Origin: Ruegeria sp. ANG-S4
GTDB lineage: Bacteria > Pseudomonadota > Alphaproteobacteria > Rhodobacterales > Rhodobacteraceae
DNA length: 64,000 bases
Direction of reading: 5' to 3'
Assembly (NCBI RefSeq): GCF_000814005.1
Contig: NZ_JWLK01000001.1
Location: 806,001-870,000, forward strand
The notes under the pieces are model-generated. The model did not search any database. It was not told where the DNA came from and was given only the letters and a program-made list of their open reading frames with translations. Position 1 is the first letter of the stretch, and each line of letters begins with the position of its first letter. Both the position numbers and the translations under genes were made by a program. Below, one piece after another: positions 41,663 through 50,587 of the stretch.

Positions 41663-42948
41663 GTATTCGCGCGATTTCCACCGATCCAAACCTCGGCCAC
41701 GGCCCGGTCATCGCCCATCATTATGGTCGGGAACACCGCTTCCCAAAGGTCGTTGGCCGTGGCTTCTCGTTGGGCGATATCGGGCGTTGAGGCGAGGTTG
41801 AGGACGACCAGATCCGCCTCCATCCCCGGCGCGATGTTTCCGATACTGTCTTCCATCCGCAATGAGCGGGCAGAGCCAACGGTGCCCAACCACAACAGTT
41901 GCGCCGGGTGCAGTGGGGTGCCACGCAGCTGACCAATTTCATAGGCCGCAGCCATCGTACGCAGCATCGAGAAACTGGACCCGCCGCCGGTATCTGTGGC
42001 AAGACCAACCCGGTGGCCCTGACGCATCAGCCCTTCCATGTCAAACAGGCCCGAACCGATAAAGGTGTTGGATGTTGGGCAGTGGATCAACGCCGCATCA
42101 ACATCGCGCAGCCGGTCACGTTCCCGCTCTTCAAGGTGGATGACATGCCCGTAGAGGCCGTTTTTTCCAAGCAACCCGAATTGTTCATAGGTATCCAAAT
42201 AGTCGCGCGCATTTGGAAACAGGGATCGAACCCATTCAATCTCATCCGTTTGTTCGCAGAGATGCGTTTGCATCAGGCAGTGCGGGTACTCGGCCCAAAG
42301 CGCGCCCATCGCCTCAAGCTGTTCCGGTGTTGATGTCGGCGAAAACCGGGGTGTGATGGCGTAAGACAGCCGGTCAACCCCGTGCCACTTCTCCAACAGA
42401 GCCTGCGATTGATCATAGGCGGTCTGCGCCGTGTCCCGCAATCCATCAGGCGCATTGCGATCCATGCAGGTCTTGCCTGCAACAACCCGCTGCCCGCGCG
42501 CTTGTGCTGCGGTGAAAAAGGCATCGACGCTTTCAGGGTGGATCGTGCAAAAGCTGCACATTGTCGTGGTGCCGTGCGACGCCGTCAGGTCCAGATAACG
42601 GTTTGCGATCTCCGCGGCATAGGCCGGATCACCGAACTTCATTTCTTCGGGAAAGGTATAGCTGTTCAGCCAATCTATCAGGCGCTTTCCCCAACTGGCG
42701 ATCATTGCGGTTTGGGGATAATGGACATGCGGGTCCACAAACCCGGCCATGACCAGGTGGTTGCCATAGTCCGTGACCCGCGCGTCGGGATGCGTCTGTG
42801 ACAATTCGGCGAAAGGCCCCAACGCGGCAATGCGTCCGTCCTGAACAAGGACCGTCTCATGCGTTTTTGCCGCCTCAGTCGGGTCTACGTCGAAGGGTGA
42901 GCCGTCAAAGGCCAGAACGCGCCCTTTCAAAAGCGTCTTTTGCGTCAT
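41659..42948 (-). CDS. guaD: Guanine deaminase
   Basis: A 429-residue zinc amidohydrolase converting guanine to xanthine and ammonia. It has D-P-H-V-H-Y-P-Q (metal His pair), H-L-C-E-Q-T-D-E and T-D-T-G-G-G with the catalytic Asp, all GuaD features. ATG 42948 is used, with a further frame to 42984 rejected. Convergent with the 8-oxoguanine deaminase gene, stops overlapping by four bases; divergent from mgtE. Confidence 0.92.
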   Translation of the reverse strand: MTQKTLLKGRVLAFDGSPFDVDPTEAAKTHETVLVQDGRIAALGPFAELSQTHPDARVTDYGNHLVMAGFVDPHVHYPQTAMIASWGKRLIDWLNSYTFPEEMKFGDPAYAAEIANRYLDLTASHGTTTMCSFCTIHPESVDAFFTAAQARGQRVVAGKTCMDRNAPDGLRDTAQTAYDQSQALLEKWHGVDRLSYAITPRFSPTSTPEQLEAMGALWAEYPHCLMQTHLCEQTDEIEWVRSLFPNARDYLDTYEQFGLLGKNGLYGHVIHLEERERDRLRDVDAALIHCPTSNTFIGSGLFDMEGLMRQGHRVGLATDTGGGSSFSMLRTMAAAYEIGQLRGTPLHPAQLLWLGTVGSARSLRMEDSIGNIAPGMEADLVVLNLASTPDIAQREATANDLWEAVFPTIMMGDDRAVAEVWIGGNRANT

Positions 42949-43088
42949 GTCTTGGTCACTCCACCCGTTTTGTTGCCGCGCCACAGCATACGGGGGCGAA
43001 AGTTGCGGGTAAATCGGCGCATTGTCATTGTTTTCCGGTAGCTGCTTCTTCTATTTAGACCCCAATCGCCGAGAAATGGGGGCCGCGC

Positions 43089-44483
43089 ATGACCACAGGC
43101 ATTGACGAGGTCGGGCCAGATCAGACCCGGGACGAAGACGCCTATGCGCTGGATCGACGGACGGTCGCGGCGATCCTTTACGCTGTGGACGTCGACGACC
43201 GCGAAAAGCTCGTCGAACTCATGGAGCCGTTGCATCCGGCCGATATCGCCGACCTTCTTGAACAGATCAATCCGTATGACCGAACCCGGCTGATCCGCCT
43301 GTACGACAAGGAATTCGATGGCGACATTCTGTCGGAACTTGACGAGGCCGTGCGGGAAGAGGTCATCAGCGTTCTGAGGCCCGACGTGCTCGCCGAAGCG
43401 GTGCGCGAGATGGAAAGCGACGATGTCGTTGACCTTCTGGAAGACCTGGAAGAGCCGCAACAGGAAACCATTCTGGATGCGCTTGAGGATTCCGAAAGAC
43501 ATGCGGCAGAGCAGGCGCTGTCATATCCGGAAAATTCGGCTGGCCGCCTCATGCAGCGCGAAGTTGTCATGTCGCCGGAACACTGGACCGTAGGGCAAGC
43601 CATCGATTTCATGCGGGCCAATGACGACTTGCCGGATCAATTCTATCATGTCGTGCTTGTCGATCCCCGCCTGAAACCCATCGCGCAGGTGACGTTGGGC
43701 AAGTTGATGGCCACACGGCGCGAAAAACACCTTCGCGACATCGCCGACGAGGAATTCTACACCATTCCCGTCGATCAGGACGAAGAGGACGTGGCCTACG
43801 CGTTCAACCAGTACCACCTGATTTCAGCCCCTGTTGTAGACGAAGATGGACGTCTTGTTGGGGTGATCACCATCGACGACGCGATGGCTGTGTTGGACGA
43901 GGAACACGAGGAGGACATTCTGCGCCTTGCCGGTGTGGGTGAAGAAAGCTCGATCTCGGACAGCGTCGCCGCCACCAGCAGGCGGCGCCTGCCGTGGCTG
44001 ACCGTGAATCTTTGCACTGCAATTTGTGCGTCTTTGGTGATTTCGCAGTTCGAAGCCGCGATTGATCAACTGGTTGCGTTGGCCATTCTGATGCCCATCG
44101 TTGCGTCGATGGGCGGCAATGCCGGAACGCAGTCGCTGACAGTGGCCGTGCGTGCATTGGCCACCCGCGACTTGACCGGGGCAAACGTGGCGCGCGTGAT
44201 CAGGCGAGAATTGCTGGTTGGGCTACTCAATGGCCTTTGCTTTGCAATCGTTCTGGGAACGGTCGGCATGATGTGGTTCGACTCTCCGATGCTGGGTGTC
44301 GTGATCGGGACGGCTTTGGTCGTGAACATGATCATCGCGGGGTTTGTCGGTACGGTAGTACCGGTCGTGCTGGACCGTTTGGGCGCAGACCCGGCGCTGG
44401 CGTCGGGAACGTTTGTGACGACCACGACGGACGTCATGGGGTTCTTCATATTTCTTGGCCTTGCCAGCGTGGTGCTGCTGTGA
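43089..44483 (+). CDS. mgtE: Magnesium transporter MgtE
   Basis: A 464-residue Mg2+ channel/transporter. The N-terminal acidic domain (residues about 25-145, superhelical) is followed by tandem CBS domains (about 150-270), and five C-terminal membrane spans beginning about 300, with P-I-V-A-S-M-G-G-N-A-G-T-Q-S forming the Mg2+-selective pore. Acidic N and CBS domains sense Mg2+ and close the pore at high levels. The stop overlaps the following gene (GTGA). No Mg riboswitch was recognised in the 140-base leader. Confidence 0.95.
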   Translation: MTTGIDEVGPDQTRDEDAYALDRRTVAAILYAVDVDDREKLVELMEPLHPADIADLLEQINPYDRTRLIRLYDKEFDGDILSELDEAVREEVISVLRPDVLAEAVREMESDDVVDLLEDLEEPQQETILDALEDSERHAAEQALSYPENSAGRLMQREVVMSPEHWTVGQAIDFMRANDDLPDQFYHVVLVDPRLKPIAQVTLGKLMATRREKHLRDIADEEFYTIPVDQDEEDVAYAFNQYHLISAPVVDEDGRLVGVITIDDAMAVLDEEHEEDILRLAGVGEESSISDSVAATSRRRLPWLTVNLCTAICASLVISQFEAAIDQLVALAILMPIVASMGGNAGTQSLTVAVRALATRDLTGANVARVIRRELLVGLLNGLCFAIVLGTVGMMWFDSPMLGVVIGTALVVNMIIAGFVGTVVPVVLDRLGADPALASGTFVTTTTDVMGFFIFLGLASVVLL

Positions 44484-45037
44484 CCGATCTAAGTGAAATC
44501 AAAGCTGCCGCGCGCAAGGCGGCCTTTGCCCGGCGCAAGGTCGCTTTTGATAACCGATTGCCCGGCGCTGCAGGTCGCTTGTCCGAAGTTTTGGCCGGGC
44601 ACCGGGGCGTGCCCTTGTCGGGATACATGCCGATCCGAACCGAGATTGATCCGCTGGCCGCCATGGCCGAAGCGTCTGCATACGGCCATGTCGGCGTGCC
44701 GGTTATTCAGGCGGCGGGGCAAGCATTAAAGTTCTCCCGCTGGTCCCCCGAAGGATCTTTGAAAGAAGGGCCATTCGGCGCGAAGGTACCCGAAGTCGAC
44801 GAGTACTTTGACCCCGAGATTCTGATCGTTCCCCTGGTTGCTTTTGACGCCCACGGTGGGCGTTTGGGCTATGGCGGCGGGTTTTATGACCGAACGCTGG
44901 AAAAACTGCGCGCCAAACGCCCGACACTGGCCATCGGGTTCGCCTTCGATGCGCAAGAAACAAAGACCCTGCCGCTTGAGCCAACAGATCAGCCATTGGA
45001 CATGGTCATTACCGAAAGCCGGGTGCTGACGTTCTGA
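44480..45037 (+). CDS. 5-formyltetrahydrofolate cyclo-ligase
   Basis: A 185-residue enzyme that returns 5-formyl-THF to 5,10-methenyl-THF with ATP. The signature G-G-R-L-G-Y-G-G-G-F-Y-D-R is present, as is the N-terminal K-A-A-A-R-K-A-A phosphate region. The start is GTG 44480, overlapping the mgtE stop by four bases (GTGA), a translational-coupling arrangement. It converges with a DUF333 lipoprotein gene. Confidence 0.92.
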   Translation: MTDLSEIKAAARKAAFARRKVAFDNRLPGAAGRLSEVLAGHRGVPLSGYMPIRTEIDPLAAMAEASAYGHVGVPVIQAAGQALKFSRWSPEGSLKEGPFGAKVPEVDEYFDPEILIVPLVAFDAHGGRLGYGGGFYDRTLEKLRAKRPTLAIGFAFDAQETKTLPLEPTDQPLDMVITESRVLTF

Positions 45038-45056
45038 CGTGGCAATCGTTCAAGCG

Positions 45057-45284
45057 TCAGCCGGGGTTTTTCTCTCGGAAATACTCCCACGCATCCACTT
45101 CGCGGCCATCGGGCAGAATGCACACGCCGGTCTGACCATTTTCTCCGTCGCGTATTTCGTATTCTGCGCCGCTCTCGATACAGAAGGTTGCAGCGGGGTT
45201 GGCCAGTTCGGTGGATTGCTCCGGCGCCGGATCGCAGGCGGCAAGGGGAAGCAGGATCGCGGTCGGGATCAGGAAGCGGTGCAT
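45057..45284 (-). CDS. DUF333 lipoprotein
   Basis: A 75-residue lipoprotein. The signal ends L-A-A-C; the mature part is A-N-P-A-A-T-F-C-I-E-S-G ... D-G-R-E-V-D-A-W-E-Y-F-R, the DUF333 pattern with two cysteines. GGAGG lies seven bases before ATG 45284. DUF333 lipoproteins are small, widespread and functionally unassigned. Confidence 0.85.
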   Translation of the reverse strand: MHRFLIPTAILLPLAACDPAPEQSTELANPAATFCIESGAEYEIRDGENGQTGVCILPDGREVDAWEYFREKNPG

Positions 45285-45372
45285 GAATATCCTCCGGTCG
45301 AATGAAATTCTTCGTTTTGTGCCGCAGTTTAAGCACTTGTGCTTGTGAGATACCACACTTACGAGGGTTTGG

Positions 45373-46185
45373 ATGAGGATATTGTTTCTTGGTGATGTGA
45401 TGGGGCGCGCAGGTCGCGCTGCTGTGCAACAGCATTTGCCACGCCTGCGCAATGAGTGGCGGCTGGACTTCGTCGTGATCAATGGTGAAAACGCCTCGAA
45501 TGGAATGGGCCTGTCCGGGGATCATGCGAAACTGCTGCTGGACGCCGGTGCCGATTGCCTGACGTTGGGCGATCATGCATTCGATCAAAAGGACATGCTG
45601 CAGTTTATCGAGACCGAACCGCGCATCGTGCGGCCGATCAACTTTGCCAAGGGCGCACCCGGACGCGGGCATCGGCTTTATACCGCGCCCGGGGGCCGAA
45701 AGGTTCTGGTCGCGCAAGTCTTGGGACAGGTGTTCATGAAACGCCCATTTGACGACCCTTTTTCGGCTATCGAACCGGTCCTCAAGGCGCATCCGCGCGG
45801 CGGACAGGCGCAGGCGATCATCGTCGATATGCATTGCGAGGCAACATCGGAAAAGATGGCGATGGGGCACTATTGCGACGGGCGCGTCAGTCTTGTGGTG
45901 GGGACGCACACCCATGTGCCGACGGCAGACGCGCAGGTGCTACCCGGCGGTACCGCCTATCTAACCGATGCAGGGATGTGCGGCGACTATGACTCGGTCA
46001 TTGGCATGGACAAACTGGAACCAATGCGCCGTTTCATTACCGGCATGCCAAAGGCGCGGTTCACGCCAGCAAACGGCGACGCGACCCTGAGCGGTGTCTT
46101 TGTCGAGACGGATGACCGCGATGGGCATGCCAAAAGCATAAAAATGGTGCGCGTGGGCGGTCGATTGCAGCAGGCCGAACCCTGA
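45373..46185 (+). CDS. YmdB-family metallophosphoesterase
   Basis: A 270-residue calcineurin-fold phosphodiesterase of the YmdB/TIGR00282 group. M-R-I-L-F-L-G-D-V-M-G supplies metal ligand Asp8, N-G-E-N-A another, D-M-H-C-E near 155 and G-T-H-T-H near 180. The motif that usually reads G-N-H is G-D-H here (T-L-G-D-H-A-F-D), an Asn to Asp change at a metal/phosphate position. In Bacillus YmdB cleaves 2',3'-cyclic nucleotides and affects biofilm. Divergent from the DUF333 lipoprotein, followed by an SLC13 permease. Confidence 0.88.
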   Translation: MRILFLGDVMGRAGRAAVQQHLPRLRNEWRLDFVVINGENASNGMGLSGDHAKLLLDAGADCLTLGDHAFDQKDMLQFIETEPRIVRPINFAKGAPGRGHRLYTAPGGRKVLVAQVLGQVFMKRPFDDPFSAIEPVLKAHPRGGQAQAIIVDMHCEATSEKMAMGHYCDGRVSLVVGTHTHVPTADAQVLPGGTAYLTDAGMCGDYDSVIGMDKLEPMRRFITGMPKARFTPANGDATLSGVFVETDDRDGHAKSIKMVRVGGRLQQAEP

Positions 46186-46276
46186 CAGGTATGTCGGGCT
46201 TGCCCTGTCGCACGCAATCGGGGACACTGAATGCAGGGCACACGTGCCAGGCTAGGGTTCGGACAGAATACCAAGA

Positions 46277-48055
46277 ATGCAATTCCTTCAACTGACAGAT
46301 ATGGGCAGCGCAATACTGGCGCTGATGATTGTTGCAGGGATGTTTGTTATGTTCCTGCGCGAGGTCTATCCGACCGAGGTGGTCGCTATTGGTGGCGTCG
46401 CCCTCATGCTGATATCTGGCATTCTGCCTTATCAAAGCGCGCTGGCGGTTCTCTCCAACCCGGCGCCGTGGACCATCGCTGCGATGTTCATAATCATGGG
46501 CGCACTGGTCCGGACCGGGGCTTTGGACGCCTTCACATCGGTCGCGCAAAGGCAGGCCCAGGTGAACCCTCGCATTGCGATCGGCCTGCTTATGGCCTTT
46601 GTAATTGTCGCCTCGGCGGTTGTGTCGAACACGCCTGTCGTGGTCGTTATGATCCCGGTTTTTGTCCAGATCGCGCGGACGCTGGGTGTTCCGGCGTCAA
46701 AACTCCTGATTCCGCTAAGCTATGCCGCGATTTTGGGCGGCACGCTGACGTTGATCGGCACTTCCACGAACCTGTTGGTCGACGGTGTCGCACGCGCGGA
46801 AGGCATGGCCGCGTTTACTATCTTTGAGGTCACCCCGCTTGGAATTGCCTTGGTGATTTACGGCATGTTTTACCTGCGCTTCATCGCACCGTTTCTTCTG
46901 CCGGAACGGGACAGCATGGCCACGATGCTCAGCGACCGGTCCAAGATGAAGTTCTTCACCGAAGCTGTCATCCCGCCGGACAGTAACCTGATCGGGCGCG
47001 AGGTGACTGGTGTACAGCTGTTCAAAAGACCCGGCGTGCGCCTGATCGACGTTGTGCGCGGCGATGAATCGCTGCGCCGAAACCTCAAGGGCGTTGAGTT
47101 GAATGTCGGCGATCGTGTTGTTTTACGAACGGAAATGACCGAGTTGCTGAGTTTGCAAACGAACAAGGAACTCAAACGGGTCGACCAAGTCTCGGCGGTG
47201 GAAACCAAGACAGTCGAGGTTCTGATCACGCCGGGATGCCGTATGGTTGGCCGGACGTTGGGCGCGATGCGGTTGCGTCGCCGATATGGTGTTTATGTTC
47301 TGGCTGTTCATCGCCGAAACCAAAACATCGGGCGGCAATTGGACGATCTGGTTGTTCGCGTTGGCGATACGCTTTTGCTGGAGGGTGCGCCGGGAGACAT
47401 TCAAAGGCTTGCCGCCGAAATGGATATGGTCGATGTCTCTCAACCTTCGGCCCGGGCATTCCGGCGCAGCCACGCGCCGATTGCGATTGGCGCATTGATT
47501 GGGATCGTGGCACTGGCCGCGCTCGGAATCGCACCGATCCTTCTGTTGTCAGTCGTTGCCGTTGCTGTTGTTTTGATGTCCCGGTGCATCGACGCAGACG
47601 AAGCGTTTTCCTTTGTAGAAGGCCGCCTGTTGGCGTTGATTTTTGCAATGCTCGCCATTGGCGCCGCGCTGGGCGAGTCCGGCGCGGTTTCTTTGATCGT
47701 CGAAGCGGTCGCGCCGGGTCTGAGCGCCTTGCCACCGTTCCTGATCATCTGGGCCGTATATTTACTGACTTCGGTTTTGACGGAATTGGTGTCGAACAAT
47801 GCTGTTGCCGTCGTTGTTACGCCCATCGCGATTGGCTTGGCCGAAGCTGTTGGGATTGACCCGCGCCCGCTGGTGGTGGCGGTAATGGTCGCCGCCTCCG
47901 CATCGTTTGCGACACCTATCGGGTATCAGACGAACATGATGGTTTATGGTCCTGGCGGCTATCGCTTCACGGATTTTCTTAAAGTCGGTGTGCCACTGAA
48001 CCTGACCGTTGGTTTGTTGGCGTCTTTATTGATTCCGCTGATCTGGCCGTTGTGA
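46277..48055 (+). CDS. SLC13/DASS permease with two RCK_C domains
   Basis: A 592-residue membrane protein. Two groups of membrane spans (about 10-185 and 400-590) flank a soluble region with two TrkA-C-like (RCK_C) domains, which contain V-G-D-R-V-V-L-R-T and V-G-D-T-L-L-L-E-G. N-T-P-V-V-V near 120 and S-N-N-A-V-A-V-V-V near 510 are the paired S/T-N-T-like substrate motifs of the SLC13 family. Sodium-coupled sulfate, dicarboxylate or similar anions are candidates. A second protein of nearly the same layout lies at 52269. Confidence 0.85.
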   Translation: MQFLQLTDMGSAILALMIVAGMFVMFLREVYPTEVVAIGGVALMLISGILPYQSALAVLSNPAPWTIAAMFIIMGALVRTGALDAFTSVAQRQAQVNPRIAIGLLMAFVIVASAVVSNTPVVVVMIPVFVQIARTLGVPASKLLIPLSYAAILGGTLTLIGTSTNLLVDGVARAEGMAAFTIFEVTPLGIALVIYGMFYLRFIAPFLLPERDSMATMLSDRSKMKFFTEAVIPPDSNLIGREVTGVQLFKRPGVRLIDVVRGDESLRRNLKGVELNVGDRVVLRTEMTELLSLQTNKELKRVDQVSAVETKTVEVLITPGCRMVGRTLGAMRLRRRYGVYVLAVHRRNQNIGRQLDDLVVRVGDTLLLEGAPGDIQRLAAEMDMVDVSQPSARAFRRSHAPIAIGALIGIVALAALGIAPILLLSVVAVAVVLMSRCIDADEAFSFVEGRLLALIFAMLAIGAALGESGAVSLIVEAVAPGLSALPPFLIIWAVYLLTSVLTELVSNNAVAVVVTPIAIGLAEAVGIDPRPLVVAVMVAASASFATPIGYQTNMMVYGPGGYRFTDFLKVGVPLNLTVGLLASLLIPLIWPL

Positions 48056-48152
48056 GATCGGCGCAGAACCGCTGATTTTTTGGGCCACTCATTGTAAAGT
48101 CATAATATCTCACGATCTTTGAGTCGTGAATTGTACGAAAAGGAATAAACCC

Positions 48153-48902
48153 ATGGCCAAAACAGGACAAACTGTACTGAGTGCCGCTGCATTCGCGGTG
48201 GTCATTGGTTCGACTGCCTTTGCCGGATCTATCGAAGGCACAGCAACCTATCGCGAGCGGATCGCGGTTATGCCGGACACCACGCTTTATGTGGAACTGC
48301 TGGATGTGTCCCGCGCTGATGCGCCTTCCGTGACGCTGTCTTCGCAACGCTATGCTCTGACTGGAGTGCCCGCTCCGTTTACGCTTACTTACGATGATGC
48401 GCTGATCCAAGAAGGGATGCGCTACAGCGTCAGGGCGACGATTGCCCAAGGCGACAAGATGCTGATGACCACCGATCAGGTCTATCCGGTTCTGACAAAC
48501 GGGGCCGGGAGCCAAGCAGACCTAGTATTGGTTCAAGCCAGTGGTTCCGGCGGTCAGGGGGCAGCCATGCTTGAGAACAGCAAATGGACGGCCGTCGGGA
48601 TATATGGCGACGTGGTGAACGCAGAACGCCAGCCGCAGATCGAGTTTGCCGAGGGTGGCGCATTTGGTGGTACGGGCGGATGCAATCGGTTTTCCGGGCA
48701 GGCCGAGATTTCCGGAGCGATGATTGACTTTCCGGACAACATGGCCGCGACCCTTATGGCATGCCCGCCTGCGTTGGAAGAGGTCGAAAAGCAGTTCTTT
48801 GATGCATTGCAGAAGGTACAAACCTACGCGGTCGCCGGGGACAGCCTTGTGTTCTTGGACGGGGCAGGGGAACCGGTTCTGAAGTTCGTCCGCACGCCGT
48901 AA
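48153..48902 (+). CDS. Exported YbaY-META domain protein
   Basis: A 249-residue protein with signal peptide (M-A-K-T-G-Q-T-V-L then a hydrophobic core ending A-F-A). A YbaY-like domain (about 25-125; S-I-E-G-T-A-T-Y-R-E-R) precedes a META/HslJ-type domain (about 140-245, G-G-T-G-G-C-N-R-F and A-T-L-M-A-C-P). META domains occur in heat-shock/novobiocin-related proteins. GGAAT-type SD precedes ATG 48153. Convergent with the FAD dehydrogenase. Confidence 0.8.
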   Translation: MAKTGQTVLSAAAFAVVIGSTAFAGSIEGTATYRERIAVMPDTTLYVELLDVSRADAPSVTLSSQRYALTGVPAPFTLTYDDALIQEGMRYSVRATIAQGDKMLMTTDQVYPVLTNGAGSQADLVLVQASGSGGQGAAMLENSKWTAVGIYGDVVNAERQPQIEFAEGGAFGGTGGCNRFSGQAEISGAMIDFPDNMAATLMACPPALEEVEKQFFDALQKVQTYAVAGDSLVFLDGAGEPVLKFVRTP

Positions 48903-48912
48903 GTCTGAACAA

Positions 48913-50574
48913 TCAAGCAACGGCCCGCGACCGGCCCGCGTTGCGGCCAGAGAAAATGCACCCGCCTAAGAATGTGCCTTCCAGCGCGTTGTAACCGTGG
49001 TAGCCGCCGCCGCCAAAACCGGCAACTTCGCCTGCGGCGTAGAGGCCGGGAATTACCTGACCGTCGGCGCCGACCATCTGGCTGTCCAGATTGGTTTGCA
49101 GCCCACCAAGGGTCTTGCGGGTCAGAACGTGCAGCTTTACCGCGATCAACGGCCCGTTTGCCGGGTCGAGAAACCGATGCGGTTTGGCTGTGCGGATCAA
49201 TCTGTCCCCACGATAGTTGCGTGCAGCAAGGATCGCCATCATCTGCGCGTCCTTTGCAAAGGGGTTGTCCACCTGAGAATCCCGCGCCTCGATCTGTGCG
49301 CGCAAATGTGCCTCGTCTATCAAGCCGCCGCCCAGATGGTTCATGCCGGTCACCAACTCGGTCAACGTGTTGGCGACCACGAAATCCTCACCCTTTTCCT
49401 TGAAAGCCTCGACCGGCGCGGTGGCTTTCGACCCTGAAAGAACCCGCTGTCGGATGACTTCTTTCCAACTGCCGGATGTAAAGTCTGGGTTCTGCTCGGA
49501 ACCGGACAACGCAAACTCTTTTTTGATGACCTTCTGCGTCAGAACAAACCAACTGTATTCATAGCCGGTTTTCAGGATCTCCCGCAGCGTCCCCAAAGTA
49601 TCGAATCCGGGCAGACAGGGCGGTTGCAAGCGGTTCCCGCGGGCGTCAAACCACATCGAACTTGGCCCGGGCAGGATGCGGATGCCGTGCGCTGGCCAGA
49701 TCGGGTCCCAGTTGCGCACGCCTTCGGTGTAATGCCACATACGGTCGCCGTTGATCACATGACCGCCAGCCTTTTCGCTGATCGGGATCATTCGGCCATC
49801 TACGTGGAACGGAACGCCTGCCACCATGTCCTGAGGCGGCTCTCCGAGACGGTCACGCGGCCAATTCCTTCGCACCATTTCAAAGTTTCCGCCAATCCCA
49901 CCGGATGTGACGATGATCGAAGGGGCGTAAACCTCGAATTCCCCGACCTCGTCCCGGTTGGTCTTGCCGCCGCGCTGGGCATCGTCTTCGGCCAGAACCT
50001 CGCCGGAAACGCCTTTGGCCGCGCCGTTTTGCATGATGATGTGGCTGACTTGGTGGCGGAATTTCAGTTCGATAAGTCCGGCCTGCTCGTGTTCCCTGAC
50101 CCGTCTTATGAAATGCTCGAGCACGCCGGGCCCTGTTCCCCAGGTGATGTGAAAGCGTGGAACCGAATTGCCGTGACCTTCGGCGAAAGAACCCCCGCGT
50201 TCGGCCCAGCCGACGACGGGAAACCAACGCAGGCCCATCTGATAGAGCCAGGGCCGCATTTCGCCGGCAGCAAACTCTACATAGGCTTCTGCCCATTTAC
50301 GCGGCCAAAGATCCTCATCGCGATCAAATTGGGCGCTTCCCATCCAGTCGTGCAAGGCCAGACCGTGGCTGTCCCGAATGCCCATTCTGCGCTGTTCCGG
50401 CGTATCGACCATAAAGAGCCCACCAAGGCTCCAAAATGCCTGACCACCCAAAAAATGCCCGGGCTCCTGATCCAGCACGATTACCTTTTTGCCGCGATCG
50501 CCCAGTTCCGCTGCCGCCGCCAGACCGGCAAGACCGCCGCCCACGACAATCGCGTCCGCAGAGTTTTTGGTCAT
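48913..50574 (-). CDS. FAD-binding dehydrogenase (fumarate reductase / 3-ketosteroid dehydrogenase type)
   Basis: A 553-residue flavoprotein. It begins with A-I-V-V-G-G-G-L-A-G-L-A-A-A-A-E-L, the FAD dinucleotide fold, followed by I-V-L-D-Q-E, and has G-G-G-L-I-D and C-terminal G-Y-N-A-L-E-G. The family (COG3573-like FAD dehydrogenases) includes 3-ketosteroid-delta-1-dehydrogenase relatives; actual substrate unknown. Its start is 13 bases downstream of a bile-acid-symporter-type permease gene, so one operon with that transporter. Confidence 0.85.
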   Translation of the reverse strand: MTKNSADAIVVGGGLAGLAAAAELGDRGKKVIVLDQEPGHFLGGQAFWSLGGLFMVDTPEQRRMGIRDSHGLALHDWMGSAQFDRDEDLWPRKWAEAYVEFAAGEMRPWLYQMGLRWFPVVGWAERGGSFAEGHGNSVPRFHITWGTGPGVLEHFIRRVREHEQAGLIELKFRHQVSHIIMQNGAAKGVSGEVLAEDDAQRGGKTNRDEVGEFEVYAPSIIVTSGGIGGNFEMVRRNWPRDRLGEPPQDMVAGVPFHVDGRMIPISEKAGGHVINGDRMWHYTEGVRNWDPIWPAHGIRILPGPSSMWFDARGNRLQPPCLPGFDTLGTLREILKTGYEYSWFVLTQKVIKKEFALSGSEQNPDFTSGSWKEVIRQRVLSGSKATAPVEAFKEKGEDFVVANTLTELVTGMNHLGGGLIDEAHLRAQIEARDSQVDNPFAKDAQMMAILAARNYRGDRLIRTAKPHRFLDPANGPLIAVKLHVLTRKTLGGLQTNLDSQMVGADGQVIPGLYAAGEVAGFGGGGYHGYNALEGTFLGGCIFSGRNAGRSRAVA

Positions 50575-50587
50575 TTCGTTTCCCTTT

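Noticed and set aside
42949..43088. Magnesium riboswitch upstream of mgtE
   Set aside because: The 140-base leader shows no M-box-like or mgtA-like conserved cores.
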